DNA of 64,000 nucleotides from an uncultured Planctomycetaceae bacterium (lineage in GTDB: Bacteria; Planctomycetota; Planctomycetia; Planctomycetales; Planctomycetaceae): assembly GCA_943787265.1 (NCBI GenBank), contig CALSLT010000015.1:124001-188000 (forward strand), written 5' to 3'. Every line of letters starts with the position of its first letter. Within the stretch, counting starts at the first letter, position 1. Below the pieces are notes generated by a model that was not told the DNA's origin, made no database searches, and saw nothing but the letters and a program-made list of their open reading frames with translations. Positions 55,860-64,000 of the stretch are shown in pieces. Position numbers and translations under genes: made by a program.

Positions 55860-56879
55860 ATGAGCACTCCTCGAAAACATCTCTTCTCAACTGCCGCCTG
55901 GTGCTTCGCTGCGTTTGCCATGCTGGGAAGCGTGGCCGTCGCGCAGAAAGTCCAAACCAAAGGTGGATTCGACCTGGTGGCAAAACCCGTCGCGACCGGC
56001 GAAGAACGACAGGCCCAACCGGACCTGTGGATTTTCGAGCTTGAATTCAAATCTCTTCGCATGATTGAAGTACCAACCACCGACGCCCGGACCGGTACGA
56101 AGCGACCAGAGCTGCTTTACTACCTGGTTTACAAAGCGATCAATCGAGAGATCGATCGCAAGCAAGAGGACCAGGACCGAGTTCCTGTCAATGACCTCGG
56201 AGCGAATCCGCCAACCGGCTTCTTCGTTCCAGAAATTTCACTCATCGCAACTGACAACGGAAAACGCACCGTCATCAGAGATTCGGTGATTCCGGAAGCT
56301 CAAAGCGTGATCAGCCGTCGCGAACGTCTTCGCCTCTTGAACTCAGTCGAAGCCTCGCAGCCAATCCCACCGACTGTTCCGAAAGATGCCGAAGATCCAG
56401 AGGGCTTCTACGGCGTCGCAATTTTCAGGGCCGTCCCCGCTGACACTGACTACTTCACCATTTTTCTGGCAGGCTTCTCTAACGGATACAAGCTCGTGAA
56501 GGGTCCGGTCTCTTACGACGATCTGAAAACTCGCGCCGACGAAGGAAACCTTCTTGTTAGCGATCAGGTCTGGAACGGCGTCCTGACAGACCAATGGCGA
56601 GCGGCCGCTCAGGTGGGCGACCTGCTTCGCGATAATAAATTCCCACCAGACGGAGCTGCCGCTCAGCAGTGGTATTACACAGTGACGAATGAACGAGTCG
56701 ACGATGGAGTGATCGTCTGGCGCAAAACGCTGACGCAGGACTTCTGGCGACCGGGTGACAGCTTCGATCAGAACGAGCGAGAGATTAAAGAGAAAACCAA
56801 GCCGCTCTGGATCTATCGCCCGGACGACGCTCGTGATCCGAAACCCAGTGCCGTCGAGACTGCGTCCTCAGCACCTTAG
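55860..56879 (+). CDS. Exported protein of unknown function
   Basis: A 339-aa protein with a signal peptide (KHLFSTAAWCFAAFAMLGSV, AVA-QK site). The mature part has DLWIFELEFKSLRMIEV near 60-76, a charged segment (AINREIDRKQEDQDRVPVND), TGFFVPEISLIATDNGKRT, and a C-terminal WRKTLTQDFWRPGD. No catalytic motif or repeat was recognised. The start at 55860 has GGAG eight bases upstream. It resembles planctomycete exported hypothetical proteins. It stands alone with its own terminator. Confidence 0.7.
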   Translation: MSTPRKHLFSTAAWCFAAFAMLGSVAVAQKVQTKGGFDLVAKPVATGEERQAQPDLWIFELEFKSLRMIEVPTTDARTGTKRPELLYYLVYKAINREIDRKQEDQDRVPVNDLGANPPTGFFVPEISLIATDNGKRTVIRDSVIPEAQSVISRRERLRLLNSVEASQPIPPTVPKDAEDPEGFYGVAIFRAVPADTDYFTIFLAGFSNGYKLVKGPVSYDDLKTRADEGNLLVSDQVWNGVLTDQWRAAAQVGDLLRDNKFPPDGAAAQQWYYTVTNERVDDGVIVWRKTLTQDFWRPGDSFDQNEREIKEKTKPLWIYRPDDARDPKPSAVETASSAP

Positions 56880-56912
56880 TTATCCCCAACGTTCAAAACT
56901 GAATTGAATACC

Positions 56913-56951
56913 AAAGCCTCCCGTGCATCGCATTGGGAGGCTTTTCTTTTG
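56913..56951 (+). terminator. Rho-independent terminator
   Basis: AAAGCCTCCC / GGGAGGCTTT stem, 12-base loop, then TCTTTTG, 34 bp after the stop of the exported protein gene. Confidence 0.85.
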
Positions 56952-57122
56952 CGGACGGATCTCCGGATTCCTGGATTTTGACTGAGATTCTCAGACTTCA
57001 AAATCCGTACAGGACCGCTGATCCTTCATGAATCGGCCGCGTTTTCTCTGGCATGAATGAATCCGGCGAGGCAGTTCATTTCGAGCGAGCCTTTAGGTCC
57101 GGTTCCGAGAAAGGATGCAGCC

Positions 57123-58100
57123 ATGTCTACAGTCACAAAGTCCGCCGTTACGAAAGGTTCGCAGAAGTCACCAGGCATGTTTTTCCAGGTGGTGAAAGCC
57201 GCAATTCTGACTCCGTTGGCGGTGATTTTCTGGCCGGTCGCGAAAGTCTGGAACGGTTTCTACACCCACTTCCTGTCGTATCTAATCGGACGAGTTGTCC
57301 GAGACAGAGACCGAATCTATCGAATCCGATTCGTGTGGTACGGCGACTCGATTTACCTGCACCCAATGATCTGGGGAAGCCTTGCTCTGTTCGGTCTGAC
57401 GGCCGGAGGAGTGATCACAGCCGGATGGGCCTTACTTGTTTGGTTCGTGGCACTTTTCGTCTGCTACATCACGATCCTTTACAACTTCGACATCATCCGT
57501 TGCTCGATTCTGGCAACGGGCATTGTCGCATTCTTCGGGCTGGCTCACTTTGCCACCGTTGAACTCGCCTGGAACCCGCTGACGGCTGTCGCTGAGCATG
57601 TTCGACTTCTGGACGCATCGGTGTCTCCCGGCTTCTTCGTGGCAGCGGCCTACGTGTTCGCCGCGTTGATCTCGGCAGAAGTCGTCTGGGCGTGGTTGTT
57701 TCATCGAGTCGAAATCGACGAGTCGTACGTCTACGAGCATCAGTTCATGAAGACATCGACTCGCGAGCCGATCTTTGCTCGAGGACTGAAGCGGGAAACG
57801 CGAGACATTCTCGAACTGATCCTGCTCGGTGCGGGCGACATTCAGCACCGGACCCGCAAGGGATACCGCTGCTTCAAAAATGTTCCATTCGCTTCGCTGT
57901 GGCTGGGAACGGCGATCGACTCTCTGTTGGACTTTCGCCGCAAGGGCGAAATCGCCTTGCAGAAAGACGGGCACGACGATGCTGCCGATGTACGAGTCTC
58001 AGACGCCAATCCAGAACTGGCGGACGAACTGGAAGGCGATGACGACATGGACGATGACATCGACAGTGGTGATGACGACGGAGCCGATGACATGCTTTAA
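57123..58100 (+). CDS. Membrane protein with acidic C-terminal tail, function unknown
   Basis: A 325-aa protein. About four to five hydrophobic segments between residues 20 and 190 (VVKAAILTPLAVIFWPVAKV, MIWGSLALFGLTAGGVITAG, WALLVWFVALFVCYITILY, and others). The soluble region (about 195-275) has EIDESYVYEHQFMKTST and ETRDILELILLGAGDIQHRT, followed by LLDFRRKGEIALQKDG, reminiscent of bacterial PH-like domains. The last 35 residues are almost all Asp/Glu. The start at 57123 has AAGGA upstream. No family assigned with confidence. Confidence 0.65.
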   Translation: MSTVTKSAVTKGSQKSPGMFFQVVKAAILTPLAVIFWPVAKVWNGFYTHFLSYLIGRVVRDRDRIYRIRFVWYGDSIYLHPMIWGSLALFGLTAGGVITAGWALLVWFVALFVCYITILYNFDIIRCSILATGIVAFFGLAHFATVELAWNPLTAVAEHVRLLDASVSPGFFVAAAYVFAALISAEVVWAWLFHRVEIDESYVYEHQFMKTSTREPIFARGLKRETRDILELILLGAGDIQHRTRKGYRCFKNVPFASLWLGTAIDSLLDFRRKGEIALQKDGHDDAADVRVSDANPELADELEGDDDMDDDIDSGDDDGADDML

Positions 58101-58133
58101 GTCGGAAAATCGTTAAACCAGCGGACAGCTTCA

Positions 58134-58166
58134 AGCGGCACATGGACTTCCATGTGCCGCTCTTTT
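58134..58166 (+). terminator. Rho-independent terminator
   Basis: AGCGGCACATGG / CCATGTGCCGCT, perfect 12-bp stem with loop ACTT, then CTTTTC, 34 bp after the membrane protein gene. Confidence 0.85.
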
Positions 58167-58491
58167 CGGATTGCCCAGCAAGCGTCTGCGCGATCCGATA
58201 ACCGGTAGAGTTTCAACAGGCTGTGCGACCAGAAATCTCAACGCAACCGCGAGAGTCAAACAGGCTTTCGTCAGTCCGTATTTTTCTCCCATTGGTCCGA
58301 TCGTTGAGCACTTTGAGACATTCGCCTCGCCGCCCTACCGCTCGGTGCCGATCCAACAGCTATAGTCCAATTGTCGCTGTGATATTTAGCGTTCACGGCT
58401 GATTGCTTGCTGGCGTATTGTTCCCTCGTCGGCTCGTGGATTAACTTGCGTTGTCACCCGCCGCTGGCCGTATGGAGTTTGCCCCGGTTTC
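58167..58491. other. Intergenic before the GAF-HlyD gene
   Basis: 325 bp; no gene, RNA or hairpin recognised. A promoter for the adaptor gene pair is expected. Confidence 0.35.
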
Positions 58492-60615
58492 ATGAGTCAG
58501 GATTTTTCAGCCACAGAGCCCGCCGCTCACGAAGAAACATGGCGGGAGATCGAAGAAGTTGTCCAGGAGGTCACTCGGCAATCAAGAGCCGCCGTGCCTG
58601 CAGATCGCTTTTTCACCGGACTGCTGGAAAGCTCCGTACGGACTCTGGCCGCAACCGGCGGAGCGGTCTGGCTGAGGCAACCTGAAGGGCTGCGGCTTGA
58701 ACACCAGGTCAACCTCGTCAGAACCGGACTGGTTACTGGCCCCGACGCCGACGACGTTCAGAATGTCGAACAGCGAGCACAGCAGCATCAACGTCTGCTG
58801 GACCGAATCTCGCGTCAAACCGACACTCACGCAGTGTCGCCGCAGTCAGGCACAACGTCCGCATCAGCTCCTGACGGATTGCCGGAAAACCCAACAGACT
58901 TCCTGCTCCTCTTCTGCCCGGTCATCGTCGATGACCGAGTGCTCGGCGTTCTGGAAATCTTTCAGCGACCAAACGTCTCGCCCGGCGCCGTTCAGGGATT
59001 CCTGAGATTTCTGGCAGCACTCGCCGAACTTGCGTCTGACTACTTGAGAAATTCACAACTCCGCGAACTCCAGGATCGAGCGACACTCTGGAGCCAGTTC
59101 GAACAGTTCACAGAACGCGTCCATCAAGGCCTCGACGTTGATCAGATCGCCGCGTCAATCGCCAACGACGGCCGACATCTAATCGGCTGTGACAGAGTGA
59201 CGGTTGCCGTCCGCAAGGGATCACGTTTTCCGATTCGTGCCGTCAGCGGACTCGATTCGATCGATCGCCGATCCAACGTTCTACGAGCAGCCAAAGATCT
59301 GATCCGCCGAGTCGTCGTCACGAAAGACCCATTCTGGTATCAGGATTCTGCGGACGACGACCACGCTCAGCCACACGTCGAAATCGCTCCGCAACTTGCA
59401 GATTCTGTTCACAGATACCTCGATGAATCACCGGCCCGGCTTCTGGCAGTCCTCCCGTTGATGCCTGCTTCGCAATCCGCAGACGGTAAGTCCGATTCCA
59501 AGCAACGCAGCTCGCGCAAAGACCAACCGATCGGAGCCATTCTGATCGAACGCTTCGAAGGAGCCAGCACATCCGGATTGACGCGTCATCGCTCAGAAGT
59601 CGTTGCACGCCAAAGCGCATCAGCACTGAAAAACGCTCTCGAGCATTCAAACCTGCCGTTCCTTCCGTTGCTCAGAATAGTAGGCAAAGTCGGTTGGCAT
59701 CTGAGACTCCGACAACTTCCACGAACCGTACTTGTCGTCGGAAGTTTGATCGCCGCTGCGGTGGCTATGGTCGTCGTCCCTGCTGACTTCACAGTCGAAG
59801 GACACGGCGAACTTCAGCCCGCCGTTCGCCGAGGTGTCTTCGCATCAAGCGACGGCATCGTCGCCACGCTCGCGCCGCCTTTGACGGCGAACGAAACGGC
59901 ATCCGTGTCTGCAGGAGAAACTCTTGCCGAACTCTCGAACACCGATCTCGACTTCGAACTCACAAGAGTCCTTGGAGAAATCCGGACCGCTCGCGAAAGC
60001 CTCAGCACCAAAGAAGTCCAACGCCTGAACGTCGACGATTCGGATCCCAACTGGGAATCGCAACTCGAAAAACTTTCAGCCGAGGAAAAGGAACTGGAAG
60101 TCAGCGTCGCCAGTCTGGAAGCTCAACTGAAAGCGCTGAAGCTGCAGCAGACCGATCTGATTCTCACAAGCCCTATCGACGGCCAACTATTGACCTGGGA
60201 AGCCGCCCGAATCCTCGAAAACCGACCTGTCCGACGTGGCGATCTACTCGTCAAGATCGCTGACGTCGACGGCCCGTGGGTTCTGGAAATTCGAGTCCCC
60301 GACCAGAATATCGGCTACGTCAACGACGCTCGCCGGGAACTCAAACGGGACCTCGACGTCTCATTCGTTCTGGCGACCGATCCCAAAACGACGTGGACCG
60401 GCAACGTAACTGACGTTGCCAAAGACACACGTTCCTTTGGAGAGTCCGGGCCAACTGTTCTGGTGACCGTCGAAATCGATCGAGGCAGTATTCCTGAAAA
60501 TCAGCTTCGGCCTGGCGCGACGGTCATTCCGCACATTCATACGGGACAACGACCAATTGGTTTTGTGTGGTTCCACGAACTGATTCATACTGTCCGAACG
60601 AAACTGCTGTTTTAG
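58492..60615 (+). CDS. GAF-GAF-HlyD fusion: membrane fusion protein with N-terminal sensor domains
   Basis: A 707-aa protein. Two GAF-like domains occupy the cytoplasmic half (about 38-180 with ATGGAVWL, LLLFCPVIVDDRVLGVLEIF; about 215-380 with CDRVTVAVRKGSRFPIRAVS and IGAILIERF). A membrane helix (about 411-430) follows, then a periplasmic HlyD-type adaptor: barrel-sandwich half AVRRGVFASSDGIVATL, coiled coil (about 485-555, LEKLSAEEKELEVSVASLE), then TSPIDGQLLTWEA and a beta-barrel domain. HlyD proteins link inner-membrane exporters to outer-membrane channels; a fused GAF sensor would let a cytosolic ligand control it. A second HlyD gene follows. No ABC or RND pump is in the window. Confidence 0.85.
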   Translation: MSQDFSATEPAAHEETWREIEEVVQEVTRQSRAAVPADRFFTGLLESSVRTLAATGGAVWLRQPEGLRLEHQVNLVRTGLVTGPDADDVQNVEQRAQQHQRLLDRISRQTDTHAVSPQSGTTSASAPDGLPENPTDFLLLFCPVIVDDRVLGVLEIFQRPNVSPGAVQGFLRFLAALAELASDYLRNSQLRELQDRATLWSQFEQFTERVHQGLDVDQIAASIANDGRHLIGCDRVTVAVRKGSRFPIRAVSGLDSIDRRSNVLRAAKDLIRRVVVTKDPFWYQDSADDDHAQPHVEIAPQLADSVHRYLDESPARLLAVLPLMPASQSADGKSDSKQRSSRKDQPIGAILIERFEGASTSGLTRHRSEVVARQSASALKNALEHSNLPFLPLLRIVGKVGWHLRLRQLPRTVLVVGSLIAAAVAMVVVPADFTVEGHGELQPAVRRGVFASSDGIVATLAPPLTANETASVSAGETLAELSNTDLDFELTRVLGEIRTARESLSTKEVQRLNVDDSDPNWESQLEKLSAEEKELEVSVASLEAQLKALKLQQTDLILTSPIDGQLLTWEAARILENRPVRRGDLLVKIADVDGPWVLEIRVPDQNIGYVNDARRELKRDLDVSFVLATDPKTTWTGNVTDVAKDTRSFGESGPTVLVTVEIDRGSIPENQLRPGATVIPHIHTGQRPIGFVWFHELIHTVRTKLLF

Positions 60616-60665
60616 TCACGCTGCGGCATTCCTGCCGGTTGCAAACAAAACCGAAAGTCGAGCAC

Positions 60666-61595
60666 ATGCGTAACAGCCTCTCAATGATGTCCGTAACCGG
60701 TGCCCTCTTCGTGGCACTGATTGTCTTTTCCCGTCAGCCCGCCATCGCGGCCGACGGAACAGTGACTGTGACAGGTGCCCTTGTAACCGTCGTCCAGGAA
60801 CGCGACATCGCCGCTCGTGAGACCGGGTTAATTTCCAAGGTCCACTTCAAGGCTGGCGAGTTCATCGACGCCAACTCAGTCCTCGCCGAACTCGACTCAA
60901 CACAAGCTCGACTCAAAGTCGAGGAAGCTCAAATCCAATACAACAAGGCGTTGGAAGCAGCCAGCAGCGATCTCGAAAGTCGCGCAGCTCGAAAGTCTCT
61001 CGACGTTTCGAAAGCAGAACTCGCACGCGCACAGGAAGCAAACAAGCAATTTTCCAAATCAATCTCACAAACCGAAATGGACCGTCTTCGTCTGACGACG
61101 GAACGTGCAGAATTGTTGATCGAACAGTCCGAACAGACCGCTCGTCTCACCAAACTCGACGCAGACCTGCGAAAGAATCAACTCGACTTTGCACAACACA
61201 CACTGGACCGACACCGCATTTTCACCCCAATCTCGGGCATGGTCGTCCAGGTAAGTTTCCATCCGGGTGAATGGGTCGAGACCGGAAAAAGTATCGCACG
61301 AGTCCTGCGTCTGGACCGGCTGGGCTGTGAAGGCCGTGTCGCGGCGGAATCGGTCGACGTCTCTATGATCGGCCGCCCCGTGCGAATCACCATTCATCCA
61401 CCAAACGGAAAATCGGTGACACTGCCCGGCCAACTGACTTTTGTCGATCCTCAAGTTAATCGAATCAAAAAGGACGTTTTGATCAGAGCTGAATTCGACA
61501 ACGCAAAGCTGACCATCCTGCCAGGGATGGCCGCGGAAATCGAAATCGCGGGACAAAGTAAAATCGCCAAAGTCGCAGCCCCCGCCAACAAGTAG
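60666..61595 (+). CDS. HlyD-family membrane fusion protein
   Basis: A 309-aa periplasmic adaptor. Signal peptide or anchor (SMMSVTGALFVALIVFSRQP). The sandwich half VQERDIAARETGLISKVHFK near 42-61 leads to a long helical hairpin (about 85-180, rich in Ala/Glu/Arg, with ISQTEMDRLRLTTERAELL), closed by HRIFTPISGMVVQVSFHPGE. The barrel region includes VTLPGQLTFVDPQVN and LPGMAAEIEI. It lies 50 bp after the GAF-HlyD gene, same strand, so both are likely one transcript and may be two parts of one export machine. The exporter itself must be elsewhere. Confidence 0.87.
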   Translation: MRNSLSMMSVTGALFVALIVFSRQPAIAADGTVTVTGALVTVVQERDIAARETGLISKVHFKAGEFIDANSVLAELDSTQARLKVEEAQIQYNKALEAASSDLESRAARKSLDVSKAELARAQEANKQFSKSISQTEMDRLRLTTERAELLIEQSEQTARLTKLDADLRKNQLDFAQHTLDRHRIFTPISGMVVQVSFHPGEWVETGKSIARVLRLDRLGCEGRVAAESVDVSMIGRPVRITIHPPNGKSVTLPGQLTFVDPQVNRIKKDVLIRAEFDNAKLTILPGMAAEIEIAGQSKIAKVAAPANK

Positions 61596-61610
61596 CACTT
61601 ACGGATCGCT

Positions 61611-62816
61611 TTAGATTTGGCGGATCAGCAGTGACTCCAGTTCGCAGGGCTCCAATCCCGAATGATTCGCGAACAGTTTTTACACTGTCTGGAAGTTCGA
61701 CCGGCTTTGACGCCGAGTCTCGAATCGCTCGAATGAGGATGTTTCTTCGGCGTGTGTTCCAGGCTGATAAATTCCAGAACCTGCGTCCGGTATCCGCAAC
61801 CTTCCAGAAGCTCGGCACGCAGGGAATCGGTCAGCATCTCTGCGAACCGTTCCTTAAGAATGCCTCGTCGCATGATTGGCGAAAGGAAGTCCGTCTTCAG
61901 CTTTGACGCGACTTCGTGATGGCAACACGGAACGGCGAAGATAACTTTCGCATCCCACTCGACGGATCGCGCAAGTGCGACATCCGTCGCCGTATCACAC
62001 GCGTGAAGCGAGACGCTCAGATCGACAGACTCCAACGGGCGAGTAGCCGGCCATGTCGCCAGATTCGAAGCGGTAAACCGTCGCAGTTAAGTTTCCTGGC
62101 GATCTCGTTGCAGTGTTCAACAACTTCGGTTTTAAGGTCGAGGCCAACGATGTCAACTTTCCGACCGTGAATTCGATTGAGCAGATGATGCAGAGCAAAA
62201 GTCAGGTAGCTCTTTCCGCATCCAAAATCGACAACTCTGATCGGACCAGTCTTCGGGAACGATTCGTAAACATCCTCGACGAATTCAAGATACCTGTTGA
62301 TCTCTGCCGAAACTTGTCGAACTTCTGCTTCCGGACGTTGCCTTTCGGCAGTCATGACGCCGATCTCTTCCAGAAAACCACACGGAGTTCCATCAGCGAT
62401 CAGATAGTGCTTCTGACGATTGTGTTCCGTCGATTCGGATTTCCGTTTCGACGGAGGAAACTGATGAGCCCCGAACTTTCCCGCTCGCTTTGACCTTAAC
62501 CGTGAAATCAAATCCCGAGGTAAAGAGACGCCCACGCCGAAACTCGCTTGAGATCAATCTTTCGATCTCGGAGGCCGCGTCGTTAAGTACGAAATTGCGA
62601 TGCGTCTCGCGGCGAGCTTCGCAAAACGTAAACTGAAAACTCCGCCCAGCTTTAAGGTCAACTGGGCGTACAATAATCTTCTCGATCGGCTCCTGCTTGC
62701 TACTACCGTCGCCGTTCGGCGAGACATCAGCGCCACCAACTGAATGACTCAGAACAAGATGAATGAACGAATCCTGCTCGACGGCCGTTTTGAAATGAAG
62801 CGTGAGAATCGTTCAT
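61611..62816 (-). CDS. Class I SAM-dependent methyltransferase, about 6 apparent frameshifts
   Basis: Joined, the frames give about 399 aa of a conserved methyltransferase (Methyltransf_32-like). In order: FIHLVLSHS, KIIVRPVDLKAGRSFQFTF, RRETHRNF, EHNRQKHYLIADG, the SAM-binding motif RVVDFGCGKSYLTFAL, GLDLKTEVVEHCNEIA, SLHACDTATDVALARSV, FAVPCCHHEV, GILKERFAEMLTDSLRA, and GYRTQVLEFISLEHTPK then NILIRAIR. Frames break near 62785 (GG), 62489 (AAA), about 62075 (CC), about 62042 (GG), about 61740 (AAA) and once more near the 3' end; each is mended by dropping one base. The stop at 61611 is inferred. It converges on the HlyD gene, 15 bp apart. RNA or small-molecule target unknown. Confidence 0.72.
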
Positions 62817-63362
62817 GAGCGGTGTTTCGATGCCATCTACAACGGAAAAATGTCAGTACACAAGCAGAGGCTACCGCCGCCCCTCACAGAATTTGCTTCC
62901 AAGCAGATTCGTCGCCAAAGAGTCAGAAACTCGGCGTGCAATCCCGAAGTGTTGCCACTTCGTCGACATCTGCAAACTCACACCGGTTTTGGTGCTGACA
63001 TTGCTCCCTCAACAAGTCGGGGGCATACGAATCCTGCATCAAAAACGGGGCGACGATCACTATCGCTTCAGCACTCTGCTGAAAACGTTTGTCGGCCATT
63101 AGCGATTTCGACGTAAGTAAACTGCAGCGTTTGCACGGCCGACGCTCGGTCCTGCTTGCAGGCTGCTCTTTCGTAAGCAGAACAGGCTCCTCGCCTTACG
63201 ACTCAACCGCCTGAGTACGTGTATTTGAACGTCGATTTCGGGTAAGTTCCCTGTTCAAAATTCTGGAGCATTCTGAGCGACTGCAAACACATGGCGCCGT
63301 TTGTCCCGACAGAAACTTTTCGCACTCAGCAATGAATAACTTAAACACGAGGAATTCAAATT
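62817..63362. other. Divergent intergenic region
   Basis: 546 bp between the methyltransferase and the oxidoreductase. A 58-codon minus-strand frame (MADKRFQQ start, near 63104) has no likeness I recognise and may be spurious. A small hairpin-like CTGCTT/AAGCAG pair lies at 63153-63180. Given the errors nearby, a short gene could be hidden. Confidence 0.35.
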
Positions 63363-64000
63363 ATGTCGACATCTCATCACACGACTCGCCGTAGTTTTCT
63401 CAAGGGAGCCGCCGCCGCAGGGGCCGCCAGCATTTTCTGCCACCCGACGAATCGAGCTCATGGCTACCAGTCGCCAAATGATCGCCCCGTCTTTGCAACC
63501 ATCGGGCTGCGAAACCAGGGATGGACGATTACTTCGAAGTCGTTCAAGTTCGCAGATTTTCGCAGCACTCGCTGATGTCGATTCGAAACGTCCTGGGTGC
63601 CAATGTCGAAAAGACAGAAAAGGCACAGAAAAAGAAGCCTGATTCCTACAAGGACTATCGAAAGGTCCTGGATCGAAAGGACGTCGACGCGGTCATGATC
63701 GCAAACGCCGGATCATTGGCACACGAAGATCGCTGTCGAAGCGATGCTCGCAGGCAAAGACGTCTACTGCGAAAAGCCGCTCACACTGACCATCGCAGAA
63801 GGCAAGTTGATCGAGAAAATCGTTAAGCAAACCGGCCGTGTCTTCCAGGTCGGCACGATGCAGCGTAGCGGAATCCGGACAGCGTTTTCTGCAGGCCATC
63901 GCTCTCGTACGAGCCGGGCGAATCGGAACCGTTAAGAAAGTCACTTGTGGCATCGGCGGATTTGGTTCTTCCCCCAAAACTTCCGGGTCGCGCCCGTTCC
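63363..64000 (+). CDS. Gfo/Idh/MocA family oxidoreductase, TAT-exported, partial with frameshifts
   Basis: The N-terminal part runs off the window. Twin-arginine signal (TTRRSFLKGAAAAGAAS), then the Rossmann NAD-binding half: RPVFATIGLRNQG, FAALADVDSNVLGANV, DYRKVLDRKDVDAVMIATPD, HWHTKIAVEAMLAGKDVYCE (EKP motif follows) and GRVFQVGTMQRSESGQRFL after repair. Frames break at 63557 (TTTT), 63586 (AAA), 63703 (AAA), 63870 (GG), 63976 (AAAA) and 63985 (GGG), each mended by removing one base. Such secreted dehydrogenase-like proteins are abundant in planctomycetes and may act on sugars. The substrate-binding half is missing. Confidence 0.8.

Noticed and set aside
58511..58530. Another GCCACAGAG-type repeat at the start of the GAF-HlyD gene
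   Set aside because: Only GCCACAGAG matches, and it is inside coding sequence; too short to call a repeat copy.
62815..63102. 95-codon plus-strand frame
   Set aside because: No motif or good ribosome-binding site; lies in a region of poor sequence quality.

Overview
The window reads as chromosomal DNA of a planctomycete (phylum Planctomycetota). This is inferred from gene content: paired signal peptidases with a zinc ribbon and a long inserted domain, a DUF4159/terpene-cyclase-like protein, low-complexity secreted proteins rich in V/T/Y or Q/P, a duplicated ABC-type permease of the ADOP kind, an ECF sigma factor next to a very large alpha-2-macroglobulin, a TAT-exported Gfo/Idh/MocA oxidoreductase, and many intergenic inverted repeats. 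Coding is dense on both strands. No phage, integrase, transposase, CRISPR array or resistance island was seen.

Layout. 1-3.3 kb (minus): a Tad/Flp pilus locus with Flp pilin, prepilin peptidase, CpaB and the start of the CpaC secretin. 3.7-15.3 kb: surface-polysaccharide genes, namely a GT4 glycosyltransferase (minus), a Pit phosphate transporter, then a plus-strand run of Wzy/WaaL-like ligase or polymerase, flippase, two BioF2/FemAB-like acyltransferases separated by a MITE-like repeat, a NodB deacetylase, a membrane-anchored deacetylase-like protein and a membrane-tethered EEP-family hydrolase. 15.3-20.3 kb (minus): LptB and two unusual signal peptidases I. 20.7-25.1 kb: murE, murF, mraY, with a strong terminator between murF and mraY. 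25.1-27.6 kb: an ADOP-type permease with two frameshifts. 28-33.3 kb: two low-complexity secreted proteins, a GDPD phosphodiesterase and a TAT-exported deacetylase-like protein. 33.4-43.2 kb: housekeeping and orphan genes (purM, tRNA-Ser, DUF4159 protein, PhyH dioxygenase, lipoamide dehydrogenase, PQQ beta-propeller). 43.4-49.2 kb: ECF sigma factor and a giant alpha-2-macroglobulin. 49.8-58.1 kb: a repeat-rich secreted protein, a TlpA-like thioredoxin, FliM, ProA, a lipoprotein and two uncharacterised proteins. 58.5-61.6 kb: a GAF-GAF-HlyD fusion and a second HlyD adaptor. 61.6-64 kb: a SAM methyltransferase and a Gfo/Idh/MocA oxidoreductase, both with broken frames.

Sequence quality matters here. 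The alpha-2-macroglobulin, the methyltransferase and the terminal oxidoreductase are split over many frames. Nearly every junction can be repaired by removing one base from a short homopolymer run. Removing 11 bases from the macroglobulin and 6 from the methyltransferase leaves lengths exactly divisible by three, with recognisable family sequence throughout. These look like sequencing over-calls rather than decay. Two other genes (ADOP permease, small secreted protein at 28.0-28.7 kb) carry one or two isolated indels.

Most interesting: (i) the ECF sigma factor directly upstream of a macroglobulin that has its own cytoplasmic tail, an N-terminal membrane anchor and a roughly six-helix membrane segment inserted before the thioester region, which together could form a trans-envelope protease-sensing unit; (ii) the tandem signal peptidases with a four-cysteine insert between the catalytic Ser and Lys and about 390 residues between the Lys and the GDNS box; (iii) the GAF-GAF-HlyD fusion; (iv) the polysaccharide locus with duplicated acyltransferases and a MITE-like repeat.
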